A DNA stretch of 64,000 nucleotides from Staphylococcus schleiferi (GTDB lineage: Bacteria > Bacillota > Bacilli > Staphylococcales > Staphylococcaceae). A program made the translations under genes and the position numbers. The stretch spans positions 992,001 through 1,056,000 of the forward strand of contig NZ_LR962863.1 of NCBI RefSeq assembly GCF_900458895.1, read 5' to 3'. This document shows, in pieces, positions 56,994 to 64,000 of the stretch (position 1 is its first letter; each line of letters begins with the position of its first letter). A model generated the notes under the pieces. The model saw only the letters and a list, made by a program, of their open reading frames with translations. It was not told the origin of the DNA and did not search any database.

Positions 56994-57271
56994 ATGGTTA
57001 AAGCAATACATTTCGTTAATGTGATGAATTATTTATAGGCATATTTATATATGTGATATTTACTAAAAATTTAGATGACTGATTGTTATTTTTCGGCGGG
57101 ACGTCTTTAGCACTTGGAATCTTTTCGGCATGGAATATGAATTCATTAGATAAGCAGTTAAATAAAACGGGATTAATTTGGTTTGTTATAAATATGATTA
57201 ATATAGTAGTGCTCATACCTTTAATCATTTTTATAATATTTTTTGGTATAGGTTTTTTAACAAATCGATGA
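56994..57271 (+). pseudogene. small membrane protein remnant between the leukocidin pairs
   Basis: TTTGGAGGTG and ATG at 56994 begin a frame that soon breaks. A hydrophobic frame (FIGIFIYVIFTKNLDD stop LLFFGGTSLALGIFSAWN… to GIGFLTNR at 57271) carries about three membrane helices with one stop at 57079. Not identified. Confidence 0.45.
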
Positions 57272-57381
57272 CATTGCAACATAAGAAGTTACCTGTGCCG
57301 TGAAGTCTAATTAGGAAATACGCTACCATCGATATCTAGAAGATTGCTATCTAGCGATAATACTTGGTTGATGTGTGATTT

Positions 57382-57410
57382 AAGCTACTGTACGCCAGTG
57401 GCTTTTTTAT
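57382..57410 (+). terminator. terminator hairpin
   Basis: AGCTACTG pairs with CAGTGGCT, followed by TTTTTT. Confidence 0.7.
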
Positions 57411-57582
57411 TTGAAATCAGATGAAATGGTTGATTCAAAAGGGAATTCGAATTTAGATTTTATAAAACTTTTGATTCAATTACTATTTATAAATATTTAA
57501 TATAGAGTTAAGAAATATTTTTGGACTTTAGTGATAAGATAAGATTGAAATAAAAAATATTTTTAGAAACGAGGCTAAGACA

Positions 57583-58518
57583 ATGAAGAAGAGTAGACTT
57601 TTAAAAAGTGTGGCAATTTTTAGTCTAATGGCATCTTTTATTGTCGCACAACAGCACGAAGTTTTAGCGGCAAGTGCTTACCAAGATATTGGTGACAATG
57701 CACAAGTGATTAAAAGAACTAAAGATATTAGCAGTCACAAATGGGGAGTAACTCAAAATATTCAATTCGATTTTATTAAAGACCCAAAATATAATAAAGA
57801 TGCTTTGATTGTGAAAACACAGGGTTTTGTTAAATCTAGAACGCGATACCAAAGAAATCGTCAACTTCCATATATTGCGCAAATGCTTTGGCCATTTCAA
57901 TATAATTTAGCGCTTAAAGTGGATGATCAAAATGCGAGTATTATCAACTTTTTACCTAAAAATAGAACGGATTCTATTGATGTAAAAGAAACACTCGGCT
58001 ATACCATCGGTGGTTCATTTAAAACGGATTCATCATTGAATATTAATGGATCATCCAATTACACAAAAACAATTAGTTATAATCAATCCAGTTATGTTAG
58101 TGAAGTAGCAAATCAAAATTCAAAAAATGTGGCGTGGGCAGTTAAAGCAAATGAATTTAATATAGATGGTACAAAAGTGTCAGCTTATGATAAATTTCTC
58201 TTTTTCGGTGGGAATTCTATACGCAATAAAGCCAGAGATTTCTTTGTATCTGACAGCGAACTACCGCCATTAGTATTAAGCGGTTTTAATCCAGCATTTT
58301 TAACAACGATTTCGCATGATCCAAATACAAGCGAAACATCTCAAATTGAAATTTCATTAGGCAGAAATTTAGATGTCACAAGTATATGGAGACAGATACC
58401 AGATTCACATGCAAGCTATATCGATGCGAGTCGTGCACACAATGCGTTTACAAACCGTAATTTTATAGTAAAATATGAGATTAATTGGAAAACGCATGAA
58501 ATTAAAGTGAAAGGGTAG
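57583..58518 (+). CDS. bi-component leukocidin S-type subunit, pair 2
   Basis: 311 aa, a clear paralogue of the 54716 product, with the same signal peptide style (MKKSRLLKSVAIFSLMASFI) and the same motifs ([60 protein letters not shown]). The rim-region stretch differs more (RTRYQRNRQLPYIAQMLWPF against [20 protein letters not shown]), which would change the receptor. Its F gene follows 8 bp later. ATG after AAACGAGGCTAAGACA. Confidence 0.93.
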   Translation: MKKSRLLKSVAIFSLMASFIVAQQHEVLAASAYQDIGDNAQVIKRTKDISSHKWGVTQNIQFDFIKDPKYNKDALIVKTQGFVKSRTRYQRNRQLPYIAQMLWPFQYNLALKVDDQNASIINFLPKNRTDSIDVKETLGYTIGGSFKTDSSLNINGSSNYTKTISYNQSSYVSEVANQNSKNVAWAVKANEFNIDGTKVSAYDKFLFFGGNSIRNKARDFFVSDSELPPLVLSGFNPAFLTTISHDPNTSETSQIEISLGRNLDVTSIWRQIPDSHASYIDASRAHNAFTNRNFIVKYEINWKTHEIKVKG

Positions 58519-58526
58519 GAGCAATT

Positions 58527-59504
58527 ATGAAAATAAATCATCTGATTAAAACAACCATTCTCACTTCAGCCACATTCTTATTACTTTCAGCTCAAGCCTT
58601 AGCAGCACAAGAGGTTTCATCAGTAAAAGCTTCAGCGGCTGATGGCAATACGACGATTTTTAAAACGACAGCTACTGCAGATGCAGATCGCTTCAAAATT
58701 TCACAAATATTGGATTTTAACTTTATTGAGGATAAAAATTACAATAAAGAAACTTTAATTCTGAAAGCTACAGGAACGATCAATTCAGGCTATATCAAAC
58801 CCAATCCTAATGACTATAACAGCTCAGTATTACCATGGGCAGGCAAATACAACGTAACTTTAAGTGCTTTAAAAGGTGATTCAACGACACTTGTGGATTA
58901 TGCACCAAAAAATGAGACAGATCAATTTCAAGTTCAGAAAACACTCAGCTATGGCGGTGGAGGGGATATTAATGTCTCTAATAATCCAACAGGAAGTTTG
59001 AATGGCAAATATTCTTTTTCAGAAACGATTAGTTATAAGCAAAAGAATTATCGGACATATATTAATCAAGGAACGGATTATAAACAAGTGAGCTGGGGTG
59101 TAGAAGCGAATAAATTCATGAATAATGGTTGGGGTCCTTATGGTAGAGATGCTGAAGACAATGGGGGCACCTATGGTAATGAGTTGTTTTTAGCTAAAAG
59201 AAATAGTAATGCGAATGCAGGTCAAAACTTTATTCCTGAATACCAAATCCCATTGTTGGCGCGTGGCAACTTTAATCCTGAATTTTTAGGTGTATTTTCA
59301 CATAAAAACAATGATCAGAAAAAAACACGTCTCAAAGTGACCTACCAGCGTGAAACAGATTTTTATGAAATCTTATGGAATGGTTTCTTTTGGAAAGGCG
59401 AAAACTATAAAAATTACGATCCAAAAACTTTCACAACAATATATGAGGTTGACTGGCAAAATCACACGGCTAAATCGATAAAGTCATGGACAGATGGTAA
59501 ATAA
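58527..59504 (+). CDS. bi-component leukocidin F-type subunit, pair 2
   Basis: 325 aa, a paralogue of the 55660 product. Signal peptide to ALAA, then [57 protein letters not shown] and DFYEILWNGFFWKGEN. GGAGCAATT is the ribosome site. The two F proteins might exchange S partners, as gamma-haemolysin and PVL parts do. Confidence 0.93.
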   Translation: MKINHLIKTTILTSATFLLLSAQALAAQEVSSVKASAADGNTTIFKTTATADADRFKISQILDFNFIEDKNYNKETLILKATGTINSGYIKPNPNDYNSSVLPWAGKYNVTLSALKGDSTTLVDYAPKNETDQFQVQKTLSYGGGGDINVSNNPTGSLNGKYSFSETISYKQKNYRTYINQGTDYKQVSWGVEANKFMNNGWGPYGRDAEDNGGTYGNELFLAKRNSNANAGQNFIPEYQIPLLARGNFNPEFLGVFSHKNNDQKKTRLKVTYQRETDFYEILWNGFFWKGENYKNYDPKTFTTIYEVDWQNHTAKSIKSWTDGK

Positions 59505-59574
59505 AGGGTTGTATCGAGATTTTTATAAGAGTGTGATAGCATAGAATAGGGATTTATTGAAATCATCATCATAT

Positions 59575-59649
59575 AGGGCACGTAGCGTTTGAATCGAGAA
59601 AAGCATATCCAAAAGGATGTACTTAACTCTTGCGCTACTGCCTTTTTTA
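59575..59649 (+). terminator. terminator after leukocidin pair 2
   Basis: GGCA-CGTAGCG pairs with CGCTAC-TGCC over a long loop, followed by TTTTTT. Confidence 0.7.
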
Positions 59650-59721
59650 TTTGATTGGCTTTAAAAGCATACAAAACACATCTGTTTAATTTAAATATAT
59701 AACTAAATTTAGTTTCATTAA

Positions 59722-59777
59722 ACACTTAGGCATGCTTAACTGTATTTTGCAACATTAAATTTAACACTTAGGCATAA
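59722..59777 (+). promoter_or_regulatory. candidate AgrA-binding region upstream of psm-beta
   Basis: CTTAACTGT (59735-59743) is the exact complement of the AgrA repeat ACAGTTAAG. It stands among two copies of AACACTTAGGCAT (59721 and 59761). PSM genes in staphylococci are bound directly by AgrA. A second consensus half-site at the usual 12-bp spacing is not clear. Confidence 0.5.
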
Positions 59778-59860
59778 AAACGATGTAATTAAGAAATGAA
59801 TATAAAAATATCTAAAATGTAATATAAAATATAAATAGAAACATAAAGGAGGTGCAGACA

Positions 59861-59998
59861 ATGGAAGAATTATTCAAATCTATTACTGATATTGTGACTT
59901 CTGCAATTGGACAAGATTGGACAAGCATGGGCGTTGCGATTGTGGGTACAGTACAACATGGCGTAGAATTAGTAGGTAAACTTTTAGGTCTTGGCTAA
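59861..59998 (+). CDS. psmB: beta-type phenol-soluble modulin
   Basis: 45 aa: MEELFKSITDIVTSAIGQDW with C-terminal GVELVGKLLGLG, matching the beta-PSM pattern (MEGLFNAIKDTVTAAIN…NGVGLLGKLFGF). Secreted without a signal peptide, with formyl-Met kept, through the PSM exporter. Amphipathic helix; lowers surface tension, shapes biofilm and attracts neutrophils. AAAGGAGGTGCAGACA is a very strong ribosome site. Single copy here, although many species have several in a row. Confidence 0.9.
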   Translation: MEELFKSITDIVTSAIGQDWTSMGVAIVGTVQHGVELVGKLLGLG

Positions 59999-60011
59999 AT
60001 TAAACGATTAC

Positions 60012-60059
60012 ATAGCAATTGGGTAATGGGATGAACCATTTCTTGATTGCTATTTTTTA
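60012..60059 (+). terminator. terminator after psm-beta
   Basis: ATAGCAATTGGG…TTGATTGCTAT followed by TTTTT. Confidence 0.7.
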
Positions 60060-60189
60060 TGAAAAAATGACTATTAGAATGATGACGATACATATCAATT
60101 TAACTTCAAAATTTTTGAATTACTGATTGAAAGTTATCCGTGTGACGGGTATAGCGAAATAGTTTTTTATCAAACTGATCTTACTTAAA

Positions 60190-60240
60190 ACAAGTCCAAT
60201 AATGTACAAAATTTTTGTACACATATTGGACTTTTGCTTT
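60190..60240 (+). terminator. hairpin upstream of ulaG
   Basis: AAGTCCAATA…GTACAAA pairs with TTTGTAC…TATTGGACTT, then TTGCTTT. Strong stem; it may be a terminator or a leader structure of ulaG. Confidence 0.7.
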
Positions 60241-60305
60241 ATACATATTGCGTTTAAACTGATACAAAAGTGAGCGCTTACATTTATATAAAGGAGGAGT
60301 TATTC

Positions 60306-61370
60306 ATGAGTCATGTCACTGAAATTACGAAAGAAAAATGGATAATGAACACGTTTCCTGAATGGGGAACCTGGCTTAACGAAGAGATTGAAAGTGAAAT
60401 CGTTGAAAAGGGAACATTTGCGATGTGGTGGCTAGGTTGTACCGGAATATGGCTTAAAACATATGAAGATACGAATATTTTATGTGATTTATGGTGTGGA
60501 ACTGGAAAGCGTACGAAAAAAGTTCAAAAGATGAAACAGGGTCACCAAATGCAACGAATGAGCGGTTGCCAAAATTTACAACCTAACTTAAGGGTTCAAC
60601 CTTTTGTCATCGATCCTTTTGAAATAAGAACAGCGGATGCACTTGTTGTGACACATATTCATTCAGATCATCTCGATATCCATACAGCGGCTGCTATATT
60701 ACAAAATAGTCGTCATGATGTGCCATTTATTGGGCCTAAAGAAGTGGTGAATATTTGGAAATCATGGGGCGTACCCGAGGAACGTTGTATCGTAGTCAAA
60801 CCTGGCGATACCGTGCAAGTCAAAAGTGTTGAAATTCAAGTGTTAGAAGCATTTGATAGAACGGCTTTAGTTACAGCGGATCCTTCAATTACTTTAAAAG
60901 ATAAAATGCCAGTAGATATGGATCAGATTGCAGTTAATTATCTATTTAAAACTTCTGGTGGTACTTTGTATCATGCAGGTGACTCACATTATTCTAACGC
61001 TTTTGCAAAGCATGGAAATGAAAATGATGTGAATGTCGTGATAGGGGCTTATGGTGAAAATCCACGTGGGATTACAGACAAAGTGACATCTGTAGATATG
61101 CTGAGAATGGCAGAAAGCTTAAAAGCGGATGTTGTGATTCCTGTTCATCACGATATTTGGTCTAATTTCCAAGCAGATCCTAAAGAATTATTACTGTTAT
61201 GGGAAAGTAAGAAAAATCGGTTAAAGTACAATTTTAAACCTTATATTTGGCAAGTAGGAGGTAAATTTGTATTTCCAAAAGATAAAGATGATTTTGAATA
61301 CCATTATCCTAGAGGTTTTGATGATGTATTTTCAACGGATAATGATTTACCTTTTCCTTCGTTTCTATAA
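60306..61370 (+). CDS. ulaG: L-ascorbate-6-phosphate lactonase
   Basis: 354 aa metallo-beta-lactamase fold. The metal site is [11 protein letters not shown], with [13 protein letters not shown] and [14 protein letters not shown]. UlaG opens the lactone of L-ascorbate 6-phosphate, made by the UlaABC PTS. ATG 60306 follows AAAGGAGGAG; the longer ORF from 60270 is not used. The transporter gene next to it is only a stump, so the substrate supply is gone unless another copy exists. Confidence 0.93.
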   Translation: MSHVTEITKEKWIMNTFPEWGTWLNEEIESEIVEKGTFAMWWLGCTGIWLKTYEDTNILCDLWCGTGKRTKKVQKMKQGHQMQRMSGCQNLQPNLRVQPFVIDPFEIRTADALVVTHIHSDHLDIHTAAAILQNSRHDVPFIGPKEVVNIWKSWGVPEERCIVVKPGDTVQVKSVEIQVLEAFDRTALVTADPSITLKDKMPVDMDQIAVNYLFKTSGGTLYHAGDSHYSNAFAKHGNENDVNVVIGAYGENPRGITDKVTSVDMLRMAESLKADVVIPVHHDIWSNFQADPKELLLLWESKKNRLKYNFKPYIWQVGGKFVFPKDKDDFEYHYPRGFDDVFSTDNDLPFPSFL

Positions 61371-61397
61371 CTAGTGCATGCGCGAGGAGGGAAAGAC

Positions 61398-61550
61398 ATG
61401 CAAATATTTATAAATGGCTTTACGTGGTTTAGTAACAACATTTTGTCTAAACCAGAATTTTTCATTGGTATTATAGTCTTTATTGGGTATGCTTTGCTGA
61501 AAAAGAAATTTTACGAATGCTTTGCAGGATTTATTAAAGCAACAGCATAA
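61398..61550 (+). pseudogene. ulaA: N-terminal stump of ascorbate PTS permease UlaA
   Basis: 50 codons: MQIFINGFTWFSNNILSKPE…FAGFIKATA stop. This is the first helix region of UlaA (family: …NILSKPEFFVGLIVLIGYILL…), about 430 aa when complete. GAGGAGGGAAAGAC is a good ribosome site. The rest is gone; 61551-61947 has no trace that I can see. Confidence 0.75.
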
Positions 61551-61811
61551 AGCCATCAATTATATCATCGTTTTAATCAGTCATTCACAATTCAACACAT
61601 TTCCAATATTGATGGAAATAGATGAATACTTTAAACAAAAAAAGATGGATACCTTTATATTGGGTCAATAATTTTTAGTAAAGAAATATTAAGTATATAA
61701 GGTATTAAAAATTGAGTTAAGAATTAAAGTAAGTGATTCAATGAATGATGTGACATGAAACAAAGTTTTGCACACTATTTCTTAATCAATTGTTAAACGC
61801 TTTAAGAATTG

Positions 61812-61830
61812 TTAAAAATTAATTAATTCC
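61812..61830 (+). promoter_or_regulatory. candidate SaeR site upstream of the vWbp gene
   Basis: GTTAA-AAATTA-ATTAA differs by one base from the SaeR pattern GTTAA-N6-GTTAA. A further GTTAA lies 20 bp before it. vwb is Sae-controlled in S. aureus. In AT-rich DNA such matches also arise by chance. Confidence 0.35.
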
Positions 61831-61947
61831 GATTTAATTTTTCTTATTTTTAAACCAGTATATAATCAAAACTCGCAAATTAATTAATTGGGAGATTAAA
61901 AAATAATTTGCGGTTATAAATATATTCATATTAAGGGAGATTAATTA

Positions 61948-63453
61948 ATGAAAAAGAAGTTACTTGTTTTATCTGCGAGTGCAGTTCTCGCTTCACACTT
62001 TTTAGTAGGAGGCGAAGCTTTTGCGATAGTTTCCGGGGAGAAAAATCCGTATCAATCTAAAGCTTTATCAATAATGGAGCCTAGTAGTACGCTATCCTAT
62101 ACCTCAAAGCAATACAAAGAGAACTTAGAAGATTTTATACATTCAATAACAATTAGTGGTTATGAAAAATATGACGAACCAGAATACGCCCAAGCAGTAA
62201 AAAAATATAAACAACGCTTTATGGCTGAAATGGAAGCTATGAATTTCTTTTTAAAAGAAGAAAAGCAGATAGAAAAAAGTAAAAAAGATCGTAAAGCTTT
62301 AGCAAGCAGCACTTATGGTTTGACTTATCAACGATATATATCTATTTATAATGATTTAAAGAAAAATAAAAGCGATTTTGATCGTGAAATTGAGGACATA
62401 GAAAATAAAAATAAAGATTTAAAGAGCTTTAATAGAAAAGATCAATATGATGCAAATATTAAAATAAACGAATTAGAGAATAAAATTTTAATGTTGGGAC
62501 AAGCCTTTTCAAAGACTGAAGATGTACAAAGTTTGTATACAAGACTTGACTTGATAGTTGGTTATAAAACAAAAGAACGTGAATGGAGAAAACCAATAAA
62601 TAAGAGGATGTTAGATCAAAAAGTTGAAGACTTAGAAACTATTATTGATGAATTTTTTGAAGAAATTGGTTTAGCTCGTCCCAAAGACATACCAGTATTA
62701 ACTGAAACAAATAAAAATGATGAAAACTTAAAAAATAAACTTAGAGAAGATGCTAAAAAAGCTAAAGACGATGAAAGATTAAGACATCCAAGAGCGTTGA
62801 AACAGAAAAATACTGATGTACAAGCTCAATCTAGCCAAACAAAAGCTGTACAACCATCATTTAATTTTATGGAAATTGAAGTGCCTCAAACAGTAAAGCC
62901 ACAACCTCCAGTTTTTACTGAGACAACAGTACATACACCAATGGTTGCTGCGCCACAAATAAAACATGAAACAAAATTTGAAGTGATTCAAGGCCGTAAT
63001 TTTAAATCTTTAGCTACTGTTAACGGTGAAAAAATAAGTGATAAAGTGGAAGCACAAATGGACAATGCACAGGTAAAAACTGAAAAAGTAGCAGCACCAG
63101 TTTCACAACAAGAGAATTCAAAAACATCTCAATCTGAGGAGCCGAAACAAGCAACTGTTGAAACGGAAACTGTCACTGAAAGTCATGTAATTGACATTGA
63201 CGAATCTACTACTTTCCAAAAATCAGGCTACTTGTATGGTTTAAGTCAAAGTGATACGTCTGGTTACACAGATAGAGAAAAACGTGCAATTAAACGTAAT
63301 CATGTAAGAGAAGCGGAAGCGTTAGTAAATCAATATGTTGACACACATCGTTATCAAGACAGAATTGCTGCACAACAAAAAGTAAATACATTAAGTGAAG
63401 CACACCAAAATCGTTTTAATAAAATGATCAATAAAGCGTATAATGGTCAATAA
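61948..63453 (+). CDS. vwb: von Willebrand factor-binding protein / coagulase
   Basis: 501 aa. The signal peptide ends GGEAFA, giving the mature N-terminus IVSGEKNPYQ. An Ile-Val start is what inserts into prothrombin and switches it on without cleavage. The D1-D2-like helical region (about 27-260: YEKYDEPEYAQAVKKYKQRFMAEMEA) matches vWbp. The middle is Pro/Gln/Thr-rich with ETTVHTPMVAAPQ. The C-terminus (GYLYGLSQSDTSGYTDREKR…NTLSEAHQNRFNKMINKAYNGQ) is the vWbp end. ATG after AAGGGAGATTAATTA. Terminator at 63475. Confidence 0.93.
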   Translation: MKKKLLVLSASAVLASHFLVGGEAFAIVSGEKNPYQSKALSIMEPSSTLSYTSKQYKENLEDFIHSITISGYEKYDEPEYAQAVKKYKQRFMAEMEAMNFFLKEEKQIEKSKKDRKALASSTYGLTYQRYISIYNDLKKNKSDFDREIEDIENKNKDLKSFNRKDQYDANIKINELENKILMLGQAFSKTEDVQSLYTRLDLIVGYKTKEREWRKPINKRMLDQKVEDLETIIDEFFEEIGLARPKDIPVLTETNKNDENLKNKLREDAKKAKDDERLRHPRALKQKNTDVQAQSSQTKAVQPSFNFMEIEVPQTVKPQPPVFTETTVHTPMVAAPQIKHETKFEVIQGRNFKSLATVNGEKISDKVEAQMDNAQVKTEKVAAPVSQQENSKTSQSEEPKQATVETETVTESHVIDIDESTTFQKSGYLYGLSQSDTSGYTDREKRAIKRNHVREAEALVNQYVDTHRYQDRIAAQQKVNTLSEAHQNRFNKMINKAYNGQ

Positions 63454-63474
63454 AATATAATATAAAATAATCAA

Positions 63475-63516
63475 GAAAACCCTTATTTTAAGTTGCAAAA
63501 CTAAAATAGGGGTTTA
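63475..63516 (+). terminator. terminator after vwb
   Basis: AAAACCCTTATTTTA pairs with TAAAATAGGGGTTT. Confidence 0.75.
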
Positions 63517-63652
63517 ACTTATTAAATTGTTAGAACATAAGTTAATAATTATTTAAAAAATGGTTAATACTAAAATTCCTAGTATCTCTATATAATTAAA
63601 AAGTCTTAAATGACACACTTTAGATGACAGCATACGAAGGAGAAGAAACATC

Positions 63653-64000
63653 ATGAAAAAATCCACAATTATAAAAGTCAGCTTGGCTGTAGGTATCTTA
63701 ACAACAGGTGTTGGTATACAAAGTCATGCGGCAACATTCGCTAGTGATGGGAGTATTCAAATCAATAAAGAAGCACAAGATTTAAAATCATATTATTCTC
63801 AACCAGGTTTTGAATATTACAATGTTTCAGGTTATACAACTAATAAAAAATTAGAAGTTATAACGCCACAAAGTGTACTTTTAACAATTACATTAGACGG
63901 TAATGATATTAAAAAATATCAAGATGAAGAGAAACAATATAAGGGCTTAGATGTTTTTGTTGTGCAAGAGGGTACTGATAAAAGTGCTGAAATTAAATCT
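63653..64000 (+). CDS. staphylococcal superantigen-like (SSL) exoprotein, cut by window end
   Basis: Signal peptide MKKSTIIKVSLAVGILTTGV… to SHAA, then EAQDLKSYYSQPGFEYYNVSG and KYQDEEKQYKGLDVFVVQEG, the OB-fold opening of SSL proteins (family: DLYDKPKFEF…NVTGY, HKNLDVFVVREG). SSLs block immune receptors, IgA, complement or integrins, depending on member. The ATG follows GAAGGAGAAGAAAC. The C-terminal half is outside, so the SSL type cannot be told. Confidence 0.85.
   Translation, partial: MKKSTIIKVSLAVGILTTGVGIQSHAATFASDGSIQINKEAQDLKSYYSQPGFEYYNVSGYTTNKKLEVITPQSVLLTITLDGNDIKKYQDEEKQYKGLDVFVVQEGTDKSAEIKS

Overview
This window is low-GC Firmicute DNA that reads as a Staphylococcus chromosome. 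It carries staphylococcal housekeeping blocks (ecsAB, traP, hemEHY, prsA, yhaMNO, fumC-ppx-ppk, airSR) in a conserved arrangement. It also has tRNA-Gly genes of the non-proteinogenic, cell-wall type, two bi-component leukocidin operons, a beta phenol-soluble modulin, a von Willebrand factor-binding/coagulase protein and the start of a superantigen-like exoprotein. Divergence from S. aureus points to another coagulase-positive or coagulase-variable species, such as the hyicus/agnetis/chromogenes or intermedius groups. That species call is inference.

Layout. 1-540: end of a tRNA array (His end, Gln, Cys, two cell-wall-type Gly, Leu). 541-1490: a broken ISL3-family element with a second ISL3 derivative inside it. 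1637-6863: an accessory D-Ala-D-Ala ligase, an EIIC-type transporter and a glutamine/amino-acid ABC transporter. 7039-15388: decayed queG, trmL, a NagB-like protein, fumC, ppx and ppk. 15556-16343: an ISL3 deletion derivative. 16568-23563: pseudouridine synthase, AirSR-like two-component system, MFS and CDF transporters, and a glutamate symporter killed by a stop codon. 23786-33156: small proteins, an XRE regulator, UPF0754, YlbF/YheA, YhaO-YhaN-YhaM. 33212-35492: two nested ISL3 elements, including the only intact transposase here. 35618-46438: prsA, Hpr, HIT, EcsAB, TRAP, haem genes and a small hydrolase.

46926-47822 is a nine-gene tRNA array ending in tRNA-Ser. From there to the window end is an accessory region that I infer to be the equivalent of the S. 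aureus nuSa-beta site, which also lies beyond hemEHY and a tRNA cluster and carries a leukocidin pair. It starts with an island of about 3.1 kb bounded by 46-bp near-identical direct repeats at the tRNA-Ser 3' end. The island is built of repeated modules: terminator, an ACCAGTT motif, a long structured leader and a tiny gene. It also holds an SprG/SprF-like type I toxin-antitoxin locus. Beyond it lie a truncated ISL3 element, a secreted protein with a small membrane partner, a dead IS1182-family element, two tandem lukS/lukF-type operons, PSM-beta, ulaG with an ulaA stump, the vWbp/coagulase gene and an SSL-like gene cut by the window end.

Working together: the leukocidins, PSM-beta, vWbp and SSL form a secreted virulence block, probably under Agr and Sae control (candidate sites are noted). 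PrsA, EcsAB and TRAP belong to the secretion and stress side. The cell-wall tRNA-Gly pair supplies glycine for peptidoglycan bridges, near an extra Ddl. Decay is frequent (queG, glutamate symporter, ulaA, several IS transposases), as expected of a genome under IS pressure and host restriction.
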